Shown in pieces: positions 33,343-41,513 of a stretch of DNA of 64,000 bases; position 1 is the first letter of the stretch; the number at the start of each line of letters is the position of its first letter. Source of the stretch: Rubripirellula lacrimiformis (GTDB lineage: Bacteria; Planctomycetota; Planctomycetia; Pirellulales; Pirellulaceae). The translations under genes and the position numbers were made by a program. The DNA lies in contig NZ_CP036525.1 of the NCBI RefSeq assembly GCF_007741535.1, positions 8,432,001 to 8,496,000 of the forward strand, in the 5' to 3' direction. The notes below the pieces were generated by a model. The model ran no database searches and was not told the origin of the DNA. It saw nothing but the letters and a program-made list of their open reading frames with translations.

Positions 33343-33350
33343 TGTCCCGG
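33343..33350 (-). promoter_or_regulatory. Phage late motif CCGGGACA, before capsid gene
   Basis: Context on the - strand is CAAACCGGGACACGGC, 77 nt upstream of the capsid ATG. An A-A-C/A-C-CGGGACAC core is shared with the sites at 30700 and 35848. Confidence 0.4.
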
Positions 33351-33357
33351 TTTGCGT

Positions 33358-33975
33358 CTAGCTGTTCGTGCCTGCCGTTGGGTCGGCGCCGAAGATGACA
33401 ATGGAGGCTTCCCGCTGGACCCACGATGTGGTCACGCGAAGCGGGTAGGATCGACCGGCCCGCCACTTCCGGCCGTCGATCACGGCGGATGCGCCGGGTT
33501 CGATGTCGGTGAACGTGAGCCGGCGACCGCCTACGCTGACGGCTCGCAGATGCCCGTCCCGGACTCGCACCCACACTTTGTCGACGTCGGGATCTTCACG
33601 GACGAACGACAATTGACCGCGGGCCGTTTTGCCAACTCGTTTGGTGTCCAGGACGCTGCCCAGTGTGGAACCGACGATGTCCCAACGTTCATGCGATCGC
33701 AGCATCGGTGTCCAGGGTGGGAAGATGCCGCCGGCCATGACCAGGACTTCCTGCATATACCGGTGGCTCGACGAATCGTAGATCATCACCGGCGTTTCGC
33801 TGGCGATGGTGGCGGACACTGTCCGGGCGCTTTCGTCGACCGAATCGACCGCGATCATTTCGCCGCGCCGAAACCATCGGCCCTGGGCGATCGCGTCGGA
33901 TCGTTCGAACATCAGTTCGGTCAGCGAACGTACTTCTAGTTCGATGCCGGGGATCTTTGGCAGTTGTGGTTTCAT
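33358..33975 (-). CDS. Prohead serine protease
   Basis: 205 residues with the HK97-type prohead protease pattern: catalytic His95 in PMLRSHERWDIVGSTLGSV, and Ser147 in VRDGHLRAVSVGGRRL, preceded by the strand GQLSFVREDPDVDKVWVRV. The enzyme cleaves the scaffolding part of the coat protein during head maturation. The ATG lies 3 nt after the portal stop. A short N-terminal domain (about 40 residues) precedes the fold. Confidence 0.8.
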   Translation of the reverse strand: MKPQLPKIPGIELEVRSLTELMFERSDAIAQGRWFRRGEMIAVDSVDESARTVSATIASETPVMIYDSSSHRYMQEVLVMAGGIFPPWTPMLRSHERWDIVGSTLGSVLDTKRVGKTARGQLSFVREDPDVDKVWVRVRDGHLRAVSVGGRRLTFTDIEPGASAVIDGRKWRAGRSYPLRVTTSWVQREASIVIFGADPTAGTNS

Positions 33976-33978
33976 GGA

Positions 33979-35556
33979 TCAGGCTTGGTTGTTGCGGGCT
34001 GCGTTGGGGATGCCGGTGGCTCCGCCGGTTCCACGTCCAGTCGATGGGCCGGCGGTTCCCTTGCCACCCATCCAACTGTTGACGAACATGGCGGCCTGTT
34101 CATCGGATAGACCCGACGCTTTTAGCTTGTTGAACGTACGGACCCAGGACGCGATCACATCGTCTTCTTGCTGGTTGTTGCGGCGGCAGGCTTCGGCGAA
34201 GGTCAACGTCTTGTTGGCCAGGCCGATCTTTTCCTCGCCTCGCCATTTGGTCGGATCGACTTGCGGCGGTGGTTTGAAGTTGAACGCGTACCGGACGCCG
34301 CCGGCGGGCGGTCGCTGCAATGCACCGGACCGATGCAGTTCGGTGGCCAGCGTTTTGATCATGGGCGTCAGGAATCGACGAGCCATCCAGGATTGCCACA
34401 TCTGCAGGTGGCGGATGTAGTACTCGTGATCGAATCGAGCGCTGCTGTAGTTGTGGCCGCTGGAATCCAATCGGATCAGCATCAGCGGAATCGAAGCTGC
34501 TCGGCCGATCTCGGCCATGCGTTCCTTGCGAAACCCCACGTATTCCGCCATCGGATGCGTGGCTTCGTTGTTTCGACGATCCCAGCCGGGAGGTGCGGCC
34601 CGCGTGGTCATGCGTTTGTGCTTGACCTCGAACGACCCTTGATCCTCACCGGTTACGGGATCGACGTTTGCGAACTTCGGCCCGTCGGGGTTCAGGTTAA
34701 TGAACCATCCGGACTCATCAGCCGCCATCCGTGCGGCGTCCAGAACGGATCGATCAAAGTCTCGCAGTTCGCCGATCATCGGCAGTGCGGATGACAGCAG
34801 CGGATAGCCACAGGTTTGATCGGGGAAGTGTTTCAGGAACCCGTGGTAGATGTTTCGGGCGGGGATGCGTGCAAACTCGCCCGTCTCGATCTGCCACGCG
34901 CCGTGATTTCGTGGCTGTGAGATGTAGTACTCTTCGGCCCGGCCGCTGCGGGTGCGTTTGACGCCGAACGCGATGTTCGGGTTGCCGTGCATGTGCCAGG
35001 GCGTTTCCAGGCGATCGCTGCTGATCGCGTGAATCCGGAACTTGGCGGGGAAGTCGTAGCCCGGGGTGTCGGGATCTGCGGTGGCGTCCTGGCCCAGCAA
35101 TGAACCGTGGGTCCAGATTTGGCGGGTCCACAGGGCCATGATTTCGGGCAGGCCCATTTCGCAGTTGTAGTCGCACAGTTCGGTCCATTCACGCCACAAC
35201 GATTCCTGGCGATCGTTGTAAGCATCGTTGTCGCTGCGGACTTCCAGCTGCGGTCCGTCGGGGCCAACGAGGTCAACGGCGTGCGTGCCGACGACGCCTT
35301 CGACGTTGGGATTGTTCTCGTATTCGTGGACGCTGCGGGCTCGTAGCGTCGGCAAGTCGAAGGCCAGGTCGTGGTCAATGGGATCGCCGTTGGCGCCTTT
35401 CCAGTGGTCGGCGTTGACGCGATCGGTGCGAGCAGCTTCCCATCCACGCGTCACGGTCAGCCCGTCGGGCGTGACCTCGGGCTGGCGAACGTCGACCGGT
35501 GCACTGGGCACCGACGATGAACAGTCGATCGACCAGGATAGCGACGCATTAGCCAC
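33979..35556 (-). CDS. Portal protein (lambda gpB-like)
   Basis: 525 residues, close to lambda gpB in length. Lambda-type portal features: VHEYENNPNVEGVVGTHAVD, RQESLWREWTELCDYN, then GYPLLSSALPMIGELRDFDR and FRKERMAEIGRAASIPLML with a YSSARFDHEYYIRHLQMWQS segment. The portal ring forms the DNA entry vertex. The GTG at 35556 overlaps the W-like gene by 8 nt. The C-terminal 40 residues are Gly/Ala-rich. Confidence 0.85.
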   Translation of the reverse strand: MANASLSWSIDCSSSVPSAPVDVRQPEVTPDGLTVTRGWEAARTDRVNADHWKGANGDPIDHDLAFDLPTLRARSVHEYENNPNVEGVVGTHAVDLVGPDGPQLEVRSDNDAYNDRQESLWREWTELCDYNCEMGLPEIMALWTRQIWTHGSLLGQDATADPDTPGYDFPAKFRIHAISSDRLETPWHMHGNPNIAFGVKRTRSGRAEEYYISQPRNHGAWQIETGEFARIPARNIYHGFLKHFPDQTCGYPLLSSALPMIGELRDFDRSVLDAARMAADESGWFINLNPDGPKFANVDPVTGEDQGSFEVKHKRMTTRAAPPGWDRRNNEATHPMAEYVGFRKERMAEIGRAASIPLMLIRLDSSGHNYSSARFDHEYYIRHLQMWQSWMARRFLTPMIKTLATELHRSGALQRPPAGGVRYAFNFKPPPQVDPTKWRGEEKIGLANKTLTFAEACRRNNQQEDDVIASWVRTFNKLKASGLSDEQAAMFVNSWMGGKGTAGPSTGRGTGGATGIPNAARNNQA

Positions 35557-35818
35557 GGCAGGGCCTCGATAGCACTTGGACGATACCGCTGGACGCTTCG
35601 TTGTCCCGGCGACGAATGTTGACGATGGCCCGTTCGATCGATTCGCGGTCGAACGTGAATTGCTCTTTCTCGACGATGCCGTCGGGAATCACGGACAACA
35701 ACATTTGGGCTTCCAGAAGCTTTGACAGCGCAGTCTTGGTATCACCCGCCCCGGTGGCTTCAATCGCCGCCAGGACTGTGTCTTCAAGTTTTTCGACTAG
35801 ATCGGTACCATTGGCCAT
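35549..35818 (-). CDS. gpW-like head-completion protein
   Basis: 89 residues from the ATG at 35818 (MANGTDLVEKLEDTVLAAIE...). Helical N-terminus, then two short strands (LLSVIPDGIVEKEQFTFDRE) and a helix (SIERAIVNIRRRDNEAS). The gene lies between TerL and portal genes, the place of gpW in lambda, and overlaps the portal gene. Lambda W is 68 residues, so the identification rests on order, size and helix-strand-helix layout. Confidence 0.55.
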   Translation of the reverse strand: MANGTDLVEKLEDTVLAAIEATGAGDTKTALSKLLEAQMLLSVIPDGIVEKEQFTFDRESIERAIVNIRRRDNEASSGIVQVLSRPCRG

Positions 35819-35847
35819 GCGGGCAATCGTGTGGCGGCCCGTGGCGG

Positions 35848-35855
35848 TGTCCCGG
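35848..35855 (-). promoter_or_regulatory. Phage late motif CCGGGACA, before gpW-like gene
   Basis: Context on the - strand is CGAACCGGGACACCGCC, 30 nt upstream of the W-like ATG. The sequence just before the ATG (CACGATTGCCCGC) is similar to that before TerL (CACGATTGCCGCC), where the motif also lies 30 nt upstream. Confidence 0.45.
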
Positions 35856-35929
35856 TTCGTCGAGCGGTTGCCGAACAGATCAACCGGAGTGTCGCAGTTG
35901 TATCTAGCCAAGAAAATGGAGGGGAAAGC

Positions 35930-36382
35930 ATGGTCGCAACAGACGACAGTAGCGTTGATCATGGTTGCTCGAAGATCTTCGCCGATCGAGACGCCGCATT
36001 GCATATGCTTGGATTTGATTGCTATTCGGATTATTTGACGTCCGATTTGTGGATCTGGGTTCGCAGTAACCTAAAAGACCCCAAAGTCTGCATTAGCTGT
36101 ACATCTTCGTCCGGGCTTGCATGGCATCACCGGCGTTACGATCTACCCACGCTCGTTGGAAACTTCTCCACTGATGACAGCTCGATTGTGAGAGTTTGCA
36201 ACAGGTGCCACTCGACGATCCATCGCGAAGAAGAAACTTGGTTCGATTTAGACCAAGTTGACGCGAGACTGTCGGCGTTAATGGAGCACTGCATGAACGG
36301 AGCAACCGGTGAACCGCACTTGCCGGGCATTCCAGAGAATCCGTTCGAAGGCCTTGCGGAGTTCGATCCTAGCGGCACTTAG
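35930..36382 (+). CDS. HNH-like zinc protein inserted in the late operon
   Basis: 150 residues read against the late operon. ATG at 35930 with a strong GGAGGGGA 8 nt upstream. Two C-x2-C pairs and histidines (VCISCTSSSGLAWHHRRYD, VRVCNRCHSTIHREEE) give the layout of HNH/zinc-finger-associated nucleases: C-x2-C, W-H-H, C-x2-C-H. The N-terminal third is unassigned. It has lower GC than its neighbours and ends 4 nt into the TerL gene. Probably a moron or homing-type endonuclease; near the terminase genes a packaging-associated HNH nuclease is also possible. Confidence 0.6.
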   Translation: MVATDDSSVDHGCSKIFADRDAALHMLGFDCYSDYLTSDLWIWVRSNLKDPKVCISCTSSSGLAWHHRRYDLPTLVGNFSTDDSSIVRVCNRCHSTIHREEETWFDLDQVDARLSALMEHCMNGATGEPHLPGIPENPFEGLAEFDPSGT

Positions 36383-38454
36383 CCTTGGTCCTGGAACCAC
36401 GAATTGATCTTCTTTCGGTTCGGGCTGATGGGTGCTTGATCGACCGTGGGCTGCGGATCCGGCGCCGGTGTTTCCTGCGTCGCGAGCTGCTCGTCCAGAT
36501 CCGCCATCTGTTTGGGCAACGCTGGGGGCTGATAGCCCATTCGGCAAAGTCCGACGTAGGCTTCCGCCAAACAGTCGAACCAGTGGTTGTTCCCGAATCG
36601 ATGCCAACGGCCGCGTGGCTTTTGGCCAGGCACGTGCTCGAACACCAGACGTTCGTTCGTGACGTGTCGGGCCAGTTTGGAGTGGACGTTCTTGGTTCCG
36701 GCGTGCAGTGAGATTGCACCTGGCGTTCCGACTGGCAGGCAAAGCCCCTGCTGGACTCGGAACTTGAACTTGTCGCTGTCCCAGTGCATTTCGAATGCGT
36801 TCGCCTTTTTGACCCATTCGATGTACCACAGTCGATCCGGATCGATCATCCGAATCATCGACCCGGTGTTCTTGGGGCAAACGTACTTCCGCGATTCCAT
36901 CTGGGTTTCGCCTCGACCACGCATCGGCATCACCCACTGATCCAGCGACTGGGTCGGGTTGACGGCGCGATCCTTGGCGAAGTTCCAGCCAGCGGTCTGT
37001 TCGTGTCCGACGTCGACGCCGACGAAGTGGGGACGCAGCGACCCACCCGCGGCTTTGGCGATGCCGGCACGAAGGAACGGCAGCTGCTCTTTCATCGCCG
37101 ATAAGATGGCGATGTCTGGGCGGGCTCGATCGCTGTGAATGTCGAATTGCCCGTATACGGGAACGTGCAGCGATCCGTTGACGCGACTGCACAACACGGC
37201 GAACCAGCCGACGTGGTCGCCGAGGTCATACCCGACGGACACCAGGCCCACGTCATTGGGCAAGATTCCATGGGCTAGTTCGATCGCTCGAGCGGCGACG
37301 CCGGTCCGATCGATTCGCAGTTCGCCGTCGAGTGCCGGCGGGCGGTACGTGCGGGCCCATCGGAACTGGGCACGCTCTTTCTCGGCACTGATGCGTTCTT
37401 CGGTGTCCTCGGGAATCTGTTCGCATGACCATTCTTCCGCACCGATGTCAGCCGGTTCCAGCAGCAAGTTTGCCCAGGGTTTGGCGTGGTACCATAGACG
37501 CGTCGTCTCTGGCCTCGGACCGGTTACCTTGCCGCGTTTGTCGATCTTTTGCCCGCGGTGCAGCAGGACGGCATCCAGCAGCGATTTCAGGCGTTGCTTC
37601 TCGGTGATCTTCTTTTCGCACTGGGGGCAGATCCAATGGGATAGCCTGGCCGCCTCGATCTCGCTGCGAGCGTTCTGCCATCCGACTAGTTGGTCCCAAT
37701 CCGGGGCGATGAACCCGCACCCGTGCGGGCAGGGGGACACGATCTCGGATTGTGTCGAGTCCTCCCGCAACAGCCAGGGCAGGGCATCGTCTTCGGTCAA
37801 AGTGCCTTCGACATACAGACGACGCATTCGGCGTTTGTATGCGCGAGCTCGCGCACGGACTTGTCGCAGCGGGTCACCCTCTTTGCTCTTGCCTCCGGAT
37901 CTCGAGAAGGCGTTGGCCTCGGTCACGGCCCCGATCGGCGACGTGAATCCGCCCTTGCCTGAATCGCTCTCGCCGACCGACTGGACGTGCAAGATTGAAC
38001 CGTTGGCCAGCATCAAGTCATCTTTGACCGAACCGTTGCGACTGCCGGATCCACTTCTCGGCATCAGCTTTCGCAGTGTCGGCGATGCTTCCAGCACGGG
38101 CCGAAAGTCCTGCTGCCACTTCGTGTTGGCCATGTCGGCGTTGGGCAGGCCCCAGGTGACGGATTGGCCGAGTTCGCACGCGTGGTACAGGATCGGGAAC
38201 ACGTGGGCCAGCAGCGATTTGCCGAACTGGGTGACGGCCGTGAACACTAGGTCCTGCCATTCCGGATCGTCGACCTGGTCAATCCACAGGCCATGGACCG
38301 GTTGGCGTTCGATGCGGAAGGCTTCTCCGACGTAGGGTCCGTCGGGAATGATGATTTCTTGTTCGATCCAATGGCGAAACGAACGCGGCGGGTGCGATTG
38401 ACTCGCCCGCAGCGCTGACGCGAATTCTTGTTGCAATACGGACGTCGATGGCAT
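36379..38454 (-). CDS. Terminase large subunit (GpA-like)
   Basis: 691 residues of the lambda GpA type. N-terminal ATPase: FRHWIEQEIIIPDGPYVGEA, ATP-binding variant VTQFGKS near 74-80, and QSVTWGLPNADMANTKWQQD. A zinc segment typical of this family follows (CPHGCGFIAPDW ... WICPQCEKK). C-terminal nuclease half: VSVGYDLGDHVGWFAVL, then VGVDVGHEQTAGWNFAKDRA. The enzyme cuts and packages DNA at the portal. The ATG at 38454 is chosen; residues before it are out-of-frame-like. It follows TerS by 43 nt and has a late motif 30 nt upstream. Confidence 0.88.
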   Translation of the reverse strand: MPSTSVLQQEFASALRASQSHPPRSFRHWIEQEIIIPDGPYVGEAFRIERQPVHGLWIDQVDDPEWQDLVFTAVTQFGKSLLAHVFPILYHACELGQSVTWGLPNADMANTKWQQDFRPVLEASPTLRKLMPRSGSGSRNGSVKDDLMLANGSILHVQSVGESDSGKGGFTSPIGAVTEANAFSRSGGKSKEGDPLRQVRARARAYKRRMRRLYVEGTLTEDDALPWLLREDSTQSEIVSPCPHGCGFIAPDWDQLVGWQNARSEIEAARLSHWICPQCEKKITEKQRLKSLLDAVLLHRGQKIDKRGKVTGPRPETTRLWYHAKPWANLLLEPADIGAEEWSCEQIPEDTEERISAEKERAQFRWARTYRPPALDGELRIDRTGVAARAIELAHGILPNDVGLVSVGYDLGDHVGWFAVLCSRVNGSLHVPVYGQFDIHSDRARPDIAILSAMKEQLPFLRAGIAKAAGGSLRPHFVGVDVGHEQTAGWNFAKDRAVNPTQSLDQWVMPMRGRGETQMESRKYVCPKNTGSMIRMIDPDRLWYIEWVKKANAFEMHWDSDKFKFRVQQGLCLPVGTPGAISLHAGTKNVHSKLARHVTNERLVFEHVPGQKPRGRWHRFGNNHWFDCLAEAYVGLCRMGYQPPALPKQMADLDEQLATQETPAPDPQPTVDQAPISPNRKKINSWFQDQG

Positions 38455-38483
38455 GGCGGCAATCGTGGTCGCGCATGCTTCGA

Positions 38484-38491
38484 TGTCCCGG
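38484..38491 (-). promoter_or_regulatory. Phage late motif CCGGGACA, before TerL
   Basis: Context on the - strand is TCAGGCCGGGACATCGAAG, 30 nt upstream of the TerL ATG and inside the 43-nt gap after TerS. Confidence 0.4.
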
Positions 38492-38497
38492 CCTGAA

Positions 38498-39169
38498 TCA
38501 GACTCGCAAGTCGCCCTCTTCGACCTCTTTAGCCAGCATCGACAAGAATTCGTTGCATGCCTTCTGGGCCTCTTGCCCATTCGATGCACGGCGCAACTGT
38601 TGCCCGAACGCACGCAGTTTGACGATCAACACTTGCAGCAATCGTCGCAACTCTTGACGGTCGATCGAGTCCCCGCGGTCATGGGTCAACGAGATATTCT
38701 GTCGCTCGTTGTGGACCTGCAGCTTGCGAACCTTTTCCTGCAGTTCGGCCAGTTTCAGCTTGTAGACCATTTCCTCGTCGTCGGCACCGTCGGTGTCGAT
38801 GGCGTGAACCGGAATAATGCTGCGGGAGTTGTCCGCGATCACGGTGTGCAGGGATTCGATCGCGTCGAAGAGATCGATTGTCGCGCCGCCGATCGGTAAC
38901 CCGAAACGCTCGGCCGCATCGTCAATGACTTTGTGTTGTCGGCCGGCCAGTTGGCAATACAGTCCCTTGGGGATCGAGACCAACGCATCAGACACGATCG
39001 ATTCCCGCTGCGACTTCTCCCACCACGCCAGGTCGCGACTATCGGATTGACTCAGCTTCTCGCCGCGGTGCTTCTTGATTGCCGCCTGCATCGCACGCTC
39101 TGTGCGGTCAGGCTTCTTGGCAGCAGGCTTCGCGGCGGTCTTTCGGGTGGAAGTCTTTTTCTTGGCCAT
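38498..39169 (-). CDS. Terminase small subunit-like protein
   Basis: 223 residues. Basic Lys/Ala N-terminus (MAKKKTSTRKTAAKPAAKKP), a helical segment with DLAWWEKSQRESIVSDAL, then a coiled-coil block (EEMVYKLKLAELQEKVRKLQ) and a helical end. The layout (basic DNA-binding part, oligomerisation coiled coil) and the place directly before TerL agree with a small terminase that recognises the packaging site. Sequence identity with lambda Nu1 is not obvious. Confidence 0.65.
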   Translation of the reverse strand: MAKKKTSTRKTAAKPAAKKPDRTERAMQAAIKKHRGEKLSQSDSRDLAWWEKSQRESIVSDALVSIPKGLYCQLAGRQHKVIDDAAERFGLPIGGATIDLFDAIESLHTVIADNSRSIIPVHAIDTDGADDEEMVYKLKLAELQEKVRKLQVHNERQNISLTHDRGDSIDRQELRRLLQVLIVKLRAFGQQLRRASNGQEAQKACNEFLSMLAKEVEEGDLRV

Positions 39170-39172
39170 CGT

Positions 39173-39358
39173 TCATCGCGGTGCCCCTGCAGCTGCTGCT
39201 GCAAAGATGACCGCTAGCATCCAATACATGGGCCAAAGAAAAACGATCGATGCGATCGTTTCGATTTCAGTCGGTCCGCCAACGAGTTCGAAGATCGCAG
39301 CGGTCGCCAATCCAATCAGCAGGTACGCCGAGGCCAAGTACGCAAAGAACACCCTCAT
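39173..39358 (-). CDS. Two-helix membrane protein, holin-like
   Basis: 61 residues (MRVFFAYLASAYLLIGLATA...). Two hydrophobic stretches (residues 4-24 and 37-57) separated by a short polar link, and an ATGA overlap with the 37-aa gene upstream. Small two-helix membrane proteins next to lysis-type genes are frequently holins or spanin-associated proteins. No conserved motif; assigned by topology and position. Confidence 0.45.
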   Translation of the reverse strand: MRVFFAYLASAYLLIGLATAAIFELVGGPTEIETIASIVFLWPMYWMLAVIFAAAAAGAPR

Positions 39359-39468
39359 TTGCGGAAGTACTTGACGACCCGATCCACCAATTGTCCAAGC
39401 TTCTCGGGCTGCTGGGTGAAGTTCCAAGCAACCACCATACCGGCGAAAAAACAAAACAAGTGCGTCAC
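39355..39468 (-). CDS. Very small membrane-anchored protein (37 aa)
   Basis: A 37-residue frame from a GTG at 39468 (MTHLFCFFAGMVVAWNFTQQ...): one short hydrophobic helix followed by a polar tail. It fits between the 103-aa gene and the holin-like gene, which it overlaps by ATGA. The coupling is the main support. Confidence 0.4.
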   Translation of the reverse strand: MTHLFCFFAGMVVAWNFTQQPEKLGQLVDRVVKYFRK

Positions 39469-39477
39469 GGATGCCCC

Positions 39478-39789
39478 TTAGGACTTGGCGGGTGTCTTGC
39501 CGGCGAACAATGCAGACGCCGTCTTGGCCAGGTCGGCCCGATAGACTTCGTTCGCACGGTCCCGGTACATTTCGGAAAGCGCGGCGGACTCCTCGTCGAG
39601 CTGCATCTCTCGCATCGACTTGGCGACCAGCGTCTCGAATTGCTGGACCATCGGCATCGGTTCCAACTGATGGACCATCGGTTGGGCGGCCTGGATTTGT
39701 GACTCGACCGCAGGTTGCGGTGTGGGTTTCTTGGGCAGCATTGCGACAACAATCAGAACTGCAACGGCGATCAGGGCGATCGAAAACAT
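39478..39789 (-). CDS. Membrane-anchored late protein (103 aa)
   Basis: 103 residues. N-terminal transmembrane helix (MFSIALIAVAVLIVVAMLP), then a Pro/Gln linker and a helical C-terminal part (VQQFETLVAKSMREMQLDEE). The ATG shares one base with the upstream stop (TAATG). The layout (anchor, linker, coiled helix) resembles an inner-membrane spanin or membrane-linked virion-release protein. Function unproven. Confidence 0.45.
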   Translation of the reverse strand: MFSIALIAVAVLIVVAMLPKKPTPQPAVESQIQAAQPMVHQLEPMPMVQQFETLVAKSMREMQLDEESAALSEMYRDRANEVYRADLAKTASALFAGKTPAKS

Positions 39790-40811
39790 TAGCTGCCTCG
39801 CTTGTGGATGATGTAGAGAACCAGGACGCCGGCAATCACGATCAACGCGATCGTGGATAGCTCGCCGCTGTTGGCCCAAAGGAACGCATTCCGAACTCCG
39901 GAACCGTCGAACAGGTCGTCAGTGCGATCACGAAGGCGATCGCCTGGTCGCCAAGATGCGTCGGGCGTTGGGCATTGGCCGCCAGGACAGTCAGTCGAAG
40001 TGGCCAACTGCATCGTTGGATTAATCGACGCGTCCCATGAATAGCCTTTGGTTTTGACAGCGCCAGTCTGCCGGACGTCGCCTTGCTTCGCCTGCTTGTA
40101 CAGCGTGTAGCCGGTCTGCAGATCGTCGAACAATGCCGCCGGCGACGATGGGATCATGGTCCCGCCTGCAGCGTGAATGTGGCCGCCGGTAGCGTCCTGA
40201 AATAGCACGACCGGAAATTGTGAAACCGGAACGATCTCGGCGAACCGCTGTTGGTAAAGCACACTGCTAGGAGTGTAAATCTGGAACTCGCATTTGCCGC
40301 GAAGTTCCCGCAGTTTGGGATCGCCTTCGAACCAGTCCTGCAGTCGATGGGCCTTCTCGGATCCGTCAATGAACAGGGCAAGCTGATAGGATTTCTTCGG
40401 CGGCGGGGTGTCGTACTTCGCCACGGGTGCAGCCATCGACGACGGTCTGGTCGCCGGCATGATCGGAACCGATACGTTTGGAACTACCCGCGACGGGCCG
40501 ATAGCGATCACTCGTTCGCCGTTGATGTACAGGGGCCGGCCGGGTTGCGTTTGCTGGCACGGCAGGCATGGGGCCTGTTGCTTGATCTCGCCCTGCGCCG
40601 CCATGTTGACGTTGGCAGGTTGCGGCAGCGTTTCGATGGTTCGCCCGCTGGGGCTCTGTTCAAAGCCAACCGCAGGTAGCGTCCAGTCGCTCGACCGAGT
40701 CGCGTTTTGATTGTTTGTTTGCTGAGCAATGAATCCCGTTGCGACTGCGTGAATCAACACGACAGCCAACAGTCCCCAGCTAAGCCGGATTCGGATTTGA
40801 TCGTTGGGCAT
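39789..40811 (-). CDS. Thioredoxin-fold membrane protein
   Basis: 340 residues with a transmembrane helix at each end (LSWGLLAVVLIHAVATGFIA; ELSTIALIVIAGVLVLYIIH). A periplasmic C-x2-C pair (APCLPCQQ) lies near 83. The central segment KSYQLALFIDGSEKAHRLQD, then VSQFPVVLFQDATGGHIHA, is thioredoxin-like, but the canonical CxxC is not at the helix start there. Its ATG shares a base with the stop of the peptidase-like lipoprotein. A role in disulfide or cell-wall processing at lysis, or exclusion of other phages, is possible. Confidence 0.5.
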   Translation of the reverse strand: MPNDQIRIRLSWGLLAVVLIHAVATGFIAQQTNNQNATRSSDWTLPAVGFEQSPSGRTIETLPQPANVNMAAQGEIKQQAPCLPCQQTQPGRPLYINGERVIAIGPSRVVPNVSVPIMPATRPSSMAAPVAKYDTPPPKKSYQLALFIDGSEKAHRLQDWFEGDPKLRELRGKCEFQIYTPSSVLYQQRFAEIVPVSQFPVVLFQDATGGHIHAAGGTMIPSSPAALFDDLQTGYTLYKQAKQGDVRQTGAVKTKGYSWDASINPTMQLATSTDCPGGQCPTPDASWRPGDRLRDRTDDLFDGSGVRNAFLWANSGELSTIALIVIAGVLVLYIIHKRGS

Positions 40812-41425
40812 TAGATAATCTCATAGCTTTTGTAGGGCATCGAACTGGCTGGATCCCCGTGTACAGATAGAGCGAAACCGCCATAGCCGGCCCAAAGACG
40901 GACGAACTGCTGGCGTTCGGTAAACTCCCAATAGCCGGGCCGGTTGTTGTCCAGGATGGCGGCGTATTGCCGACCGTCCGCACCTTCGACCCATCCCATG
41001 AACGTGCAGCAGTGTCCGGGCTTCCACCACAGAATCGCACCACGTCTGGTATCGCTGGCCCAGTCAAGAAACCTAGGGTCGGCTTTCAGCGTGTACGAAT
41101 AGTCCAGGCCGGCGGCGTCCAGTCGCTGACGGATCCTGGATTCCCATTCACCATCCCCGTACGTCGCACGCCAACGCTCGCCCATGTCGAAAAGGTTTAG
41201 CCATCGCAAGTGGCTGACAAGCGAAGCGTGCGCGCAACTGCCCTGGCCAAGTTCGCCACGCCAATTGCGTTGGTGCAGCTGGGCGGGCAGGTTAGCGGGC
41301 GGCTGCTCGATCTCCGGCATCGGCAACGGCCGTGCGGTTTTCGGAACCAGATCGCATCCGCAAACCAAGGCAAGCGCGATAGCGAAGATCAGTCGAATAG
41401 CCTTCGCGCGATTTGATGTAGCCAT
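40811..41425 (-). CDS. Lipoprotein with papain-like cysteine peptidase fold
   Basis: 204 residues from the ATG at 41425. Lipoprotein-type signal (RLIFAIALALVCGCDLVPK, possible lipobox VCGC). Catalytic-triad pattern of papain-like/C39-like peptidases: Cys in GELGQGSCAHASLVSHLRW, His in WWKPGHCCTFMGW, Asn in AAILDNNRPG. A membrane-attached peptidase or amidase could act on peptidoglycan peptides or on proteins at lysis. The position at the proximal end of the late run makes a lysis-related or entry-exclusion role likely. Confidence 0.55.
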   Translation of the reverse strand: MATSNRAKAIRLIFAIALALVCGCDLVPKTARPLPMPEIEQPPANLPAQLHQRNWRGELGQGSCAHASLVSHLRWLNLFDMGERWRATYGDGEWESRIRQRLDAAGLDYSYTLKADPRFLDWASDTRRGAILWWKPGHCCTFMGWVEGADGRQYAAILDNNRPGYWEFTERQQFVRLWAGYGGFALSVHGDPASSMPYKSYEII

Positions 41426-41513
41426 GGACCTGGTCGGTTTCAAGGGACTGCCAAAGACGATTGGCAATCCTAGATCCGGACCGAGGAAGTGTCCCAGCTT
41501 CACCTCATGGGAA

